Origin: Phytophthora colocasiae
Lineage: Eukaryota; Oomycota; Peronosporomycetes; Peronosporales; Peronosporaceae
Assembly: GCA_018806915.1 (NCBI GenBank)
Contig: JAGKQI010000009.1
Span: 186,001 to 250,000, forward strand
Reading direction: 5' to 3'
Length of the DNA: 64,000 nucleotides
Both the position numbers and the translations under genes were made by a program. The notes under the pieces are model-generated. The model did not search any database and was not told the origin of the DNA. It worked only from the letters and a program-made list of their open reading frames with translations. Below, one piece after another: positions 9,582 through 19,335 of this stretch. Every line of letters starts with the position of its first letter. Within the stretch, counting starts at the first letter, position 1.

Positions 9582-10526
9582 ATGGATGAGGGATCCGCTG
9601 GGACCCCTCACATGTCCGTGACGCGCACGGACTGCGCCCACCTGTCTGATCCAGAGTGGGAAGCTCTCCAAAGACTTTCACAAGTCATTGGAGAGGCAGC
9701 GGTAGCGACGATGCTTCGTACGCTATCGCCGACAGAGCAACACGATGTTGCTCTGGGTACATTGTTAAGGAGCAACGAGATGTTGCTGCCTCGGTGGCTT
9801 CCCCGAAGCCACGCGTGGAGTCGTTGAAACTCCACGTGAGTACCTACACGGGGAAGGAGGACGAGACCCTCCTTCGTTGGCTTGTCGAACTTGACACAGC
9901 CGTTGCGGCTCGACGTATCGTCGATCCGATGTCTATGGTCGCGTTCGCCATGTCATGTCTTGGCGGACGTGCGAGGAGTTGGGCCTATGGGTGCCGACTC
10001 TCGGATCCTACATGCTTCGGCACGTACGAGGTGTTCAAAGAGGAGCTCAAGCTTGCGTTTGAGCCCCCGAAGAACGAGTTCAGATCGAGAGCGGAGTTTC
10101 TCGATCTGCAGCAGGGCAAGGATGATGTCCACACCTTTGCCCAGCGAGCTCGATACTTGGTATCGAACTTAGTGGTCAACCCGATCGACGAGGCGACCAA
10201 GGTCGTCATGTTCATGAAGGGACTAAGAGATGATCCCGTCAAAACATACGTCTTCCGAGAGTATCCAAATACTCTCGACGAAGGGATCAGCCTTGCAATG
10301 CAAGAGGAGTTTAGCCGGCGTCAAGCTAAACTCCATGCGAACGCGCCGAAGCCGGCGCGTCCTGTTGTGAAGACGGGAGGTCCGGAACCTATGGACCTCT
10401 CGAGTGCTACGACTGCTGGTCAACAGCAGCGTAGGAACGACAAGGTTCGATGTTACAAGTGTAATAACATCGGTCACTATGCACGTGAGTGCACAGCGGG
10501 CGGGCGTTCAAAAAACGCCAAGGACC
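9582..10526 (+). pseudogene. gag: Gag of Gypsy-A copy A2, native 5' end, frameshifted and 3'-truncated
   Basis: The ATG at 9582 follows a complete leader and gives what I take as the native family-A start (MDEGSAGTPHMSVTRTD, then AHLSDPEWEALQ). The capsid domain and the CCHC knuckle CYKCNNIGHYAREC near 10450-10490 follow. A one-base loss in a G run near 9757 (GGGG in A1, GGG here) breaks the frame after VALG. The reading continues from YIVKEQRD in the next frame. The slippery heptamer AAAAAAC survives at 10509-10515. The stem after it is lost because the copy is joined at 10526/10527 to an inverted fragment of element D. Confidence 0.85.
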
Positions 10527-11203
10527 GAGATCCTCGATCTTCACTTCGACCGTCGCCGTCACAACCTCTGGCAGCATCGCCAGTTCGTTCTCAAGATCCT
10601 CCGCGTAGGATCCGCCATTCTCGTGGACAAACACTCCATCGTCGACGTGATCTTCCGCGTCACTGGGATCCTGTCGAGTCTCAGCAACGGGATCCGCTGC
10701 CCTGACGGCATGTTCTGACTGGGTAGCGGATCCAGGATCCGGCCGGGCACCAACCTCGAGATCCGGCTGGGACTCAGCCACGAGATCCGGTCGGAATCCA
10801 ACCACGAGATCCTGTCGGGATCCAACCACGAGATCCTCGTCTGAGGCGAACTTGTGATCTCCATGTTCTGACGCCGATGACGGATCTTCACTTGTCTCCA
10901 CTCTGGGCGGACCACTGGCTGTTATATGGCTACCAGGATCCAGCCTTCTTGTGGCCGGGTCCGGTCCACGAGCGGCACCTCCCTCGGCAGGTCTTCCGAC
11001 TTCGCTCCCCGCTTCCAAACTGGATCCAACAGCAGGATCACCCTTCGGCGCACCACGTCCAGTTCTCGGATCGCCTTCTGGGGTCTTCGCCGCGTCCACG
11101 TACGTCGCCGTCCCTTGGTCCAGCTCTTCTTGTGCCGTCGCGCCTTGATCCGGATCCCCTGGCGCCTCTGAGTCTTCAATCTTGCCTTGGCGCGCACCAT
11201 CAT
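10527..11203 (-). pseudogene. Protease-RT linker of element D (3' fragment, left of the C1 insertion)
   Basis: On the minus strand an open frame reads GARQGKIEDSEAPGDP onward and ends in FVHENGGSYAEDLENELAML and VEVKIEDLG. The last part aligns with element B's linker just before RT (HLHESGDFSAEDLADNLAVVP, VRIEDLQ). The frame joins in phase with D at 45918 once C1 and one copy of ATCAT are removed. RT, RNase H and integrase of D are absent: the fragment ends at 10527 against the inverted A2 gag. Confidence 0.7.
10739..10835 (-). repeat. 24-bp tandem repeats in the D linker (about 4 copies)
   Basis: The word CCACGAGATCC recurs every 24 bases, encoding on the minus strand an eight-residue repeat of the type DLVVGSRQ / DLVVGFRP / DLVAESQP / DLEVGARP. 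It lies in the non-catalytic linker, where length variation is tolerated. Confidence 0.7.
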
Positions 11204-11664
11204 TGCAGCGGGGCTGCGTAGGTGTGCACCGCACAGAGGAAGTTTAGTTGACTCGTAGAGTCCTGCTTGCAAGGCACTAGCCTTCGGTTCTATACAAGAA
11301 CCTAGTAGTCCACTAAATACGGGACTCACAGAGTCAGGGTCCCTATAACAAAGGACTAACACTAACTATGTAAAATGCAAACTGATTTTTATTGACTTTA
11401 TTGCCCTAATCCTAAATGTAACGGATTTAGTATCTAGCATACTAAATCCTAATTAAAATGCAATGTGTGGCTCTGAGGCCATCTACGTATCTACTCGTGT
11501 GTGTCACTCCATTATGTACCCACATAAGTGTATCTTGAGTGTCACACACCATTATATACCCACATAAGTGTATCATGAGTGTCACACACCATTATGTACC
11601 CACATAAATGTATCCACGTGTGTCACACACCAACGAGAGACATTCGTGTAACATCCCCGTTACA
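11204..11664 (-). repeat. 3' LTR of C1 (461 bp)
   Basis: It is the reverse complement of the C LTR (TGTAAC...GCTGCA). It is 40 bp longer than its partner at 45492-45912 because the TATGTACCCACATAAGTGTA-type unit is present three times (11500-11640) instead of twice. Several substitutions separate the two LTRs, more than in B or C2. An 11-bp stem (GGATTTAGTAT / ATACTAAATCC) lies near 11430-11456. Confidence 0.9.
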
Positions 11665-11676
11665 CTCTCCCCCACC
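11665..11676 (-). other. Polypurine tract of C1
   Basis: On the minus strand GGTGGGGGAGAG directly precedes the 3' LTR. This is the expected position of the plus-strand DNA primer. The same tract precedes the C2 3' LTR at 44755-44766. Confidence 0.75.
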
Positions 11677-12575
11677 AAGATTCCGGATACCGTATCCGGA
11701 AAGTGTATACACACGACGCGATTATCGGCCGATGGCCACGGCACCTTGCCTTGCGCGGACGGCGCTGTCTCTCGTGCGTGTTACACGCCTCCGTACGCGA
11801 TGCCACTTGGTACACACTTGGGCCCAATGCTTACCAAGCATAGGAGCCTACTGGCTCGAGTCAAGGGGCTCTACGGGCATGGAAAGAAGGCCACAGGTGG
11901 CGTATCTATGATACTAATGGATCAGTGATCCACAGGGCAAGCCTTCCAAGCTACCAACGGTTCCACGAACCACACAGCAGTGGGGCCCACTCGCTTCACA
12001 GTTAATGTGACCCTCGGATGAGCACTGTGTGCAGGGCTTGATGCCCAAGTTGTCCTTGAAGCAGGCGCAAGCGCCACTATGTGTCACAGACACTGTGTCT
12101 TGTGAATACACGTGCTCAGCACAGTCATAGACACGACAACGAGCACCAGACAGCTAAGCTGTCGCTCAGGAGGAGCTTACCTACCTCCTACTGCTATGCA
12201 GCATGCGGGGTCCAACGCATTGGCATCCCTGGTATCCACAGTGCCTCATGACATAGTCATACCCATTGAACGCTTCTAGCGTCAGGTGATCGGATAGAAT
12301 CCGTTTCCATCACCACTTGCCGTTTAGACAGAACGTCATTAAGACGGTTGTTCGTCACGAACCATCTTCGCTTCATGATCGCGAAGCTCCGGACCATAGG
12401 CCAGTGTTGTTAAAGGGTCAAAGACCCTTGAAACACGCGCGCGAGGCGCATGTAGCTCTACTGCGCTTGCAGTTTGAGCATTCGATGCCACGTCGACGGC
12501 ACCGACGTGCTCGCTGCAAGTATTGCAGCTACGGGTCAGAGCCTGAGCTCAGCAACGACCCTGTGGACTCCCACC
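11677..12575 (-). pseudogene. Cys-rich decayed reading frame between chromodomain and 3' LTR of C1
   Basis: There is no intact ORF in this 0.9-kb stretch. On the minus strand the frame homologous to C2 43861-44517 reads Cys-rich patches separated by stops. These include ECSNCKRSRATCASRACF (near 12450-12510) and a 65-residue open piece at 11914-12111 with CACF, CTQC, HCC and a final CGS. The stops are shared with C2. Short hairpins are dense, for example AGGGTC / GACCCT near 12415-12430. It occupies the place where an env-like gene would sit, but I cannot name a family. Confidence 0.45.
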
Positions 12576-13688
12576 TTAGTGGGAGGTGCTTGGCGCCCGG
12601 CGACTCCGTCGCACGCCCACCGGGCGGTCTGACACCGGGTGTGCCCGATCATACGCGTCAACGACGTCGGGGCAATCCTGCCGTAGTGGCACCTCGAACT
12701 CCCACGAGTTTTGTGAGTGAGGGTAACCTCGCCACTTCACCAGATACTGGTTGTGTCCTTGGCGACGACGCCGCGCCATCAGGCGATCCACGTGATAGTG
12801 AAGCTCACCTTGCTCATCGAGCAGAGCAGGAGGAGGACGAGCGGTCGATGGGTTCTCGCGCTGCGAGTGTAGACGCGCTGCATTGCTTGCAGACCCGCGT
12901 CGGCTCGGTGAAGGAGCATGACCACCACGTCGGTCATCCGACCCATCGCTTAGCGACTGGTCTCGAGGAGACCTAGAGTCGCGGGGACCGGTCTGAGTCG
13001 CCTCTGGTGCTGCATCAGCGGGTCTAGGACCTCGAGCATCACGTTGCTCCGGATTGACAAGACCTGTTGGTTCGGATGCAACCACCTGTGGCTCTGCCAC
13101 CTGCTTCCGTGCAGCCTTCGTCCGACCCGGCGCCAGCGCCTCAGAACTCACAAGAGCAGGGTCCCGATATGGCTTAAGCAAGCCCACGTAGAACACAGGA
13201 TGTGTTCGCATACGCTTTGGCAAGTCAAGCGTGTATGCCAGGCCCTTCTTGGCCACGACCGTGAACGGTCCAATGAAGCGCGGCCGCAACTTCGTCTTGA
13301 AGACGGCTGACACTGCGTGTGTAGGCAGGTTCTTAGCGTTTAATAAAACGTGGTCACCGACCTTGAACTCCCACATGTTGCTTCTGCCTTTGGCATCAGC
13401 TTGTTCCTTTTGAACATCTTGGCTTTCAGCCATTGCGTCACGCACACGGCGTAAGACGCTAAGCCTCATCGAGAGGAAGTCATCGACTTGCTTGCGAACA
13501 GCAAGGGGGCTGACATCAGCAAGCTCGGAGTCGAGCGACGGCACAGCCTCTCCCCCACCAAGCCCAAGGCTACCGCGTGGCGGAGTGAGCGGGACGCGCG
13601 GATGCGCAAGGCCGTTCACGTAGAACGGGGTGAAGCCTGTCGAGGCATGCACCGCGTTGTTCATTGAGAACTCAACGAGAGGGAGCAT
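12576..13688 (-). pseudogene. Integrase C-terminus and chromodomain of C1 pol
   Basis: This frame begins in the integrase (MLPLVEFSMNNAVHASTGF) and continues through the DNA-binding tail (FKVGDHVLLN, then the GPY/F-type KLRPRFIGPFTVV). After a Ser/Arg-rich linker comes a chromodomain (LHYHVDRLM, YLVKWRGYPHSQNSWEF, CPDVVDAYDRAH). Chromodomains in chromoviruses are thought to guide integration to marked chromatin. It should be continuous with the upstream pol but is separated by a 10-bp deletion near 13735. The start ATG is internal and not a real translation start. Confidence 0.9.
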
Positions 13689-16600
13689 AGCGCTCCAACG
13701 CTTCGGCGTTTCAGCGCATACGCTGCGGAGGATACGCGGTTCACGCGTTCAGTCTGACCGTCGGTCTGCGGATGATCCGCCGTGGACATGTCCCGTCGAG
13801 TGCCAAGCACTTTGAAGACGGACGTCCAGAAGTGACCCGTGAAACGGGGGTCTCGATCCGAGACAATGGTCTCTGGCAGCCCATCCTGGCGGAAGACACG
13901 ATCGATAAAGATCGTCGCTGTACCAGCGCCATCGACGGTGTCCGGCACAGCCGCTAGGTGAGCCATCTTGCTCAGACGGTCAACAAAGACCACAACGCCC
14001 GTGTTGCCTGCCGTATCCTTCGGCAGGCCAAACACGAAGTCCATACTCATGGACTGCCAACACCCAGAGGGTACAGGCAAGCTCGCCAAAGGCGCTGCCG
14101 CATGCGGCGAGGGTTTAACCCGCTGACACGTCTCGCACGTGTGCACATATGTGCTGACCCACTTGTACATCCTCGGCCACCAGTACATGGAGCTCACCGA
14201 GCCGTAGGTCTTCTCGCGACCGAGGTGGCCGCTTGTGGGCGTGTCGTGGGCCTCATAGAGGATACGATACTTCAGGTCCTCATCGTGAGGACCCACCACA
14301 CGTGGTGGGTCATCCTGACCCGTGCTGTAGTACAGCAGACCGCCATCCAGGCTATAGCGTTGGAGTCTCGCCTTTAGGCGTCGTGACAGAGTCACATTTG
14401 AGTCCTTAAACTCATCGCTCCCTAGAGCTTGAAGCAGCGCGACACAAGAGTCGTCCTGAGCGTACGCTACTCGAACCATGTCCGTCACGGACGACGTCAC
14501 TGAGGTGACATGAGATAACTCATAGTCCGGGCGACGTGATAACGCGTCAGCGAGGACGTTCTGCCTGCCAGGCTTGTACTTCACCTCGAAGTTATACTCC
14601 GCAAAGAAGGAGAGCCATCGGGCCATCCTCTGCGAGAGGTGAGGCGACTGCGTCGCTGTGCGTAGTGACGCATGATCCGTGTAGATCACAAACGGCTTGG
14701 AGCCGAGCAGGTAAACCCTGAATTTGACGAGAGCGTACTTCATCGCAAGTAGCTCCTTGTCATGAACTGGATAGTTCTTCTCAGCAGCCTTGAGCTGTCG
14801 AGACTCAAACGCAATGACGCGTTCGCGCCCTTCGGCGTCCGCTTGTAGCAAAGCACTGCCGATGGCAAAGTCCGAGGCGTCACAGACGACGATGAACGGA
14901 CGATCGGGGTCTGGCAACGCCAGTATCGGTGCCTGAAGCAGGCTATCCTTGATACGAGTGAACGCACTCTCGTGCTCAGCATGCCATACCCATTCGGCAT
15001 CCTTCTTAAGGAGATCCGACAGTGGCCGAGCCAACTCAGCGTAGTTCTCGCTGTACTTGTGCAAGTAGTTGGCCAAACCCAGCCACTTACGCAAGTCCTT
15101 CTGGTTCAAGGGAACCGGCCAATCCACAATGGCCTTGACCTTTGCTGGATCAGCACGAAGGCCATGCTTCCCAATGAAGCACCCTAGGAAGGGGATTTCT
15201 TCCGCGCCAAAGACGCACTTGTCTGCGTTGGCGTACAGCTTGTTCGTGCGCATGCACTCGAGCACTGCTCTCACGTGTTCCACGTGTACCTCGACATCAG
15301 TCTTCCCGTGCTCAGCACGACTGTGGACGAACACGTCGTCAAAGTACGTCTGTGCGAATGCCCGTAGGGGCCTGAACAACTGCGTCACTAGACGATTGAA
15401 CGTTGCAGGCGCATTCGACAGCCCTTGGGGCATGACGAGCCACTCCCAGAGCATACCGCTCGGGGTGCTCACCGCTGTAAGCGGAATATCACTGGCTCGC
15501 ATGAGCAGCTGATAGTACCCATCGACTAAGTCGAGCGCACTGTACATGGTGCAACCCACCATGTTGTTCTGAAGAACGTCCTTCCTAAGAATCGGTGTCT
15601 GCGCCGGAATCGTGGCAGCGTTGAGCTTGTTAAAAGCGTGAACGATACGCCACTTGCCATTCGGCTTTCTGACACAGAACGTTGGCGCGGAGTGCGGAGA
15701 CTTGCTCTCGCGCACGAGACCCGCCGCGTGCTTAGCACGGAAGAAGGCGTCAATGACGTCGCATTGCTCTTTAGGAAGAGGCCACTGCCGGGTCACGCAG
15801 TATTTAGTTCCGGGAACTAAGTCGATCTCGTGACGAACGCCTCGGTCAGGAGGCAGGCCACTCGGTGGTTCCTTTGAGACAACGTCTCCATATTCCTTCA
15901 GCAAGGAGTGGAAGGGATCCGAGGGATTCTTGAGGATCTCCGATCCACTCCTGGCGTTCAACGCCTTCTTGACTTCGGCCAAGACGGACTCGTCAACGAG
16001 GGACGACGAGTTTAACTCCTCCTCAGGTCGAACGATGACCACCTCGGCGAATTCGCCAGCCTTCAAGGCATCGCCAAAGTCGGCGAAGGACATCTCTTCT
16101 AGCTCAAGGAGCTTGTCAACACTTGGCAAGTCGTCCAGCAGGACACTGCCTTCGGCACTACCGCCCACTCCATCAACCAGAGTGTATAGCTGCCCACAGC
16201 CCTCCGGTGCGTCGGCACTTGACGTCACGGATGACTCAGACGCAGAGCGTCTCGCCCGAAGGGCCTTACGACGTCTTCGCCTAGCCGAAGATCGTCTACT
16301 CGACGGAGTACGTGCCGTCGCACAAGTTTCGGCCTGGTAAGGCCCGATGCCATCGGCATCCAGTGACGGTCCATGACCGGCGTCACTCGGGTTACGTGAG
16401 CTTTGCCCACACGTTGACTCACTGCCAACCAGCGCTATGCGCTCAACAGGACTGCGGTCCTCGCACTCGGTGCTGTCCACCAACTCGGACACACCGACTT
16501 CCAGCATCATAGCCGACTCGGCTCGATGCTCGCGCCAATAGCGCTTCTGCTTCCTAGCAGAGGTGGGTTCATGACTCGCCAAAGCTCCACTAGGAGAGAA

Positions 16601-17206
16601 GTGCGTAGCACCTAAGGTCTTCGACCTCCAATCAATCCATGGCTCGTGGCGCTCCAGCCACGCCATGCCAAGGATGAGGTCGTACCTCGAATCCAGGTCC
16701 AGGACCAAGCAGCGTTCCACGCTATCGAAGTCCAAGAACTTCAGCCGCAGGTCCATGGGGACCTTGGCCACCGTGACACGGACGCCCGTCGCTAGACGGA
16801 CTGTGACTGTGTCACCTCTTCGCGCTCGAAGCGCCTCAGCATATTGATGACTACCTTCAACGGTGGAGCGTCTGACGTAATTGCCAGACGCCCCCGAATC
16901 GATCAACACGATCCACGGCTTCTCAAAGCCCTTCACGTCCACCTGGACGACCAGCAAGCCCTTCTTGCTCACACGTTCCGTGTTCAAGAGCACGGAGCTC
17001 TTCGGGGCTGAGCCCCAGTGCCTCTCACGCACTGCAGAACTCAGTTCTTCCCCAGTAGACCGCCCCGCGTCTACTGGGAGCCGGCGTTTCCCTGGGCAGA
17101 GCCCAACGCGGGACCCGCGGCAGGGTTGCGGCCATTTTGGCCGGCGCGCTCTTTGCGCAGAGGGCAGTTGGGCCTCAGGTGTGAGGGACTGCCGCATGTA
17201 TAGCAC
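13661..17206 (-). pseudogene. pol: Ty3/Gypsy pol of C1 (protease-RT-RNase H-integrase)
   Basis: The 1181-residue frame has a retropepsin site VLIDSGASGN (Asp near 108) and a variable linker with about one and a half of the 31-residue repeats seen in C2. RT carries FCVRKPNGKWRIVHAFNKLN and the catalytic TYFDDVFVHSRA. RNase H starts at VVCDASDFAIGSALL. The integrase zinc module runs HLGREKTYG to CETCQRVKP, and the core has acidic residues in SMDFVFG, SDRDPRF and DGQTERVNR. After NRV a 10-base deletion (present as CCTGGAGGAC in C2) throws the frame to a stop. The pol frame is -1 to gag and is reached by the shift site at 17086-17092. Confidence 0.93.
17051..17092 (-). promoter_or_regulatory. Programmed -1 frameshift site, gag-pol of C1
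   Basis: In the gag frame, CAG GGA AAC contains the slippery heptamer G_GGA_AAC (17086-17092). A 7-base spacer (GCCGGCT) leads to a perfect 10-bp stem CCCAGTAGAC / GTCTACTGGG (17069-17078 and 17051-17060) with an 8-base loop. The gag TAG is inside the stem. The geometry equals that of A1 although the heptamer differs. Confidence 0.83.
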
Positions 17207-17891
17207 CGGCGGGTGCTCATACGCTGCACCGCAGCTCGTAGCTCAGCTACCTCATCTTCAGCATAGCTGAGGTCCATGGGCTCGGGTCCACCGGACCCTG
17301 TGCTGATAGCACCGACCCTCGACAACTTAAAGTTGTGTTCGGCATTCAATGCCACGCTGACAGCATCTTCGAAGCTGTGGGGATTCTGACGGAATGTCTC
17401 CGTCCTGGCCACGCCAGCTCGTAAGCCTTCCATGAAGACTGTCACGGCGACCACCTCAGGTAGAGGGTCGGCAGCCATGCCAGCAATGAGCGTGCGCAGC
17501 TCTTGGACATAGTCCACCAGATCCTTCTTGCCCTGGCGACAAGCAAGGAAGCGTGACCGCACGCGATACGCCTGGTTAGGCGGAGCAAACACTTGCGTGA
17601 GCTTGGCCTTTAGCTCGCCCCATGTGGGGAAGGCCGCTTCCACCGACGTCCCCGACGTCAAGGCCCATTCTCGGGCTCGTCCTTCGAGCTTAGAGATGGC
17701 AAACGCCACGCGTTGCCCCTCCAACTGGAGCATGGCGGCCCCCATGGCCATTTCGACCTCTCGGGTCCACAACAGGAGGTTCTCTCCTTCGTGCCCGTGA
17801 AAGGTCTTCACGCTGAGCGTGACGGGCTTAGCTCTCGGAGCGGGGTTGACCCCTTTTACATTCCGTTGGATGTGCTCAACGAGAGCGTTTT
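17071..17891 (-). pseudogene. gag: Gag of C1, 3' part (5' part at 45284-45434)
   Basis: This is the major part of a capsid/nucleocapsid protein: [22 protein letters not shown], then [22 protein letters not shown], and a CCHC knuckle [14 protein letters not shown] near the C-terminus. Element B inserted after base 17891. Joining it to 45284-45434 and dropping one TTTT copy gives an uninterrupted 323-codon frame, so gag was intact when B arrived. The N-terminal residues that appear to precede ALVEHIQRN here are B's LTR read in frame and are not gag. Confidence 0.9.
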
Positions 17892-19209
17892 TGTGGTGGA
17901 GCGGATCTGGCCAAAATCTGGTTGAGGCCGATCGCGATCGCCACTTGCGCCCAGACACCGACTAACGGAGGGGGTCCCCCGATGATCCGTGATCTTGCTG
18001 CGTGTAGTGTTCACCTTGTGTACCCGTCGGTAGGCGGGTTACGCTCTTCCAGGTGACTTCTGAAGATGTCTTGGGACGAGAAGAATGTCTTGGGTGACGC
18101 AGGGGTGGTGAGATAGCGTGGGAATACTTCACTCTACCTCGGAGGGGTTGATCCGGGTCACAGGCGAATACTCGAGCCTTGATCCGGTCGCCTGATCTTC
18201 GATCTAGGTCTTCCAAAGGTCCAATGTTGGGGATCTGGTCCCTTCCTTTACGATGCTTGCCGCTTCCTATAGCGGGTGTCTTGATGGGTTGAGAGTCGAC
18301 GAGATCGTCAGGCCAAGCAGCCAATTCCTTCCGATCCGTAGTTCGCACGTAAAGGATAGATCACTAGATAGGGTAAAACTGGCCAATGTATTATCCAGAA
18401 TTAACCTCTATGCTAGATCTCTTCTCCTTACCTTCTTGATGCTGGTAGGCCAATGTAATTCCCGGTTCCAGTCTTGGATGAAGGCACTTGTGAGGTCCAG
18501 AGCAAATTCGATTCTGTTTATGGTTATTCCTATGTCTACTAGCCCCATCCTCATCTGCTATCCTACGATTACCTGACATCCGGCTACACAGCTGCCCCTC
18601 CGATCTTCGATCTTGATCTCACCTAACCCCTGATCGCGATCTCGATCTGCCGATCTGGCGATCAGCCGATCTCGATCAACCATCTCGGTCATCGATCTTG
18701 GTCCACCGTCTTGAACAATGATCTCGATCAGCAGCCTTCATACTTGATCTCGCGTGCCTGTGTCGTCGACATTCCAGGTCTTGAGCTTCCCGGACTTGAT
18801 CACCACTCCCCATGCGACTAACACTGCCATCAGGTCCCCTCGGCAGCATCTCACGGTTATGTTGTCACCGGCCCACCATAGATCGCACCGGTCCCGACCC
18901 TCTGCTGCCTTGATCTCCTTCTCATGCGATCTCAGGCAAGGCGCCCTTTTCTCCTCCGACCCTGAGCCGCCACGCGGGACCGCACGGCGGGTTCTCCAAT
19001 CACTTAGTCTCACTCGACCAAGACGCCATCCATTCATCGCTGGCGAGATCCAGACGAACATCGATCTGGATCCATTCGTCAGCCATCGTTCGCGCAATCT
19101 GGGGTCATCAACTGACATCTTGCTTCGCCAGAGGCCCCTGTCGCTTGATCCGACTCTCTCTGGGCCTGACGTTGCCTTTTCTCGGATTTCTTATTCGCGC
19201 TTCACCACA
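17892..19209 (-). repeat. 3' LTR of B (1318 bp)
   Basis: It begins TGTGGTG and ends CACCACA on either strand. It is a direct repeat of 36381-37611 joined to 45193-45279. GATC is extremely frequent, for example 13 times in 18601-18730. A purine-rich CTGGGGGCGGA on the minus strand at 19210-19220 is the candidate polypurine tract. ORFs within the LTR are not conserved as proteins. Confidence 0.92.
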
Positions 19210-19335
19210 TCCGCCCCCAGCCTGCAAGTTGGTCCGTCTCGGTCCACTTCAGGTCTCATTCTCCAATCTTCAGCCCAAGGCACAAGTCACCCCGACAACA
19301 CTTCGACCACCATCAACGGATCCCTTCCAGTCTCC

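Noticed and set aside
10407..11234. 275-residue minus-strand ORF as one gene
   Set aside because: Its two ends lie in the C1 LTR and in inverted A2 gag; only 10527-11203 is a real fragment, of the D linker.
12317..12976. 219-residue plus-strand ORF, matched by 43455-44114 on the minus strand in C2
   Set aside because: Opposite strand of the chromodomain ORF and non-coding tail; conserved only because the elements are.
18253..18576. 107-residue plus-strand ORF, also at 36742-37065
   Set aside because: It lies inside the B LTR and is duplicated only because LTRs are paired.
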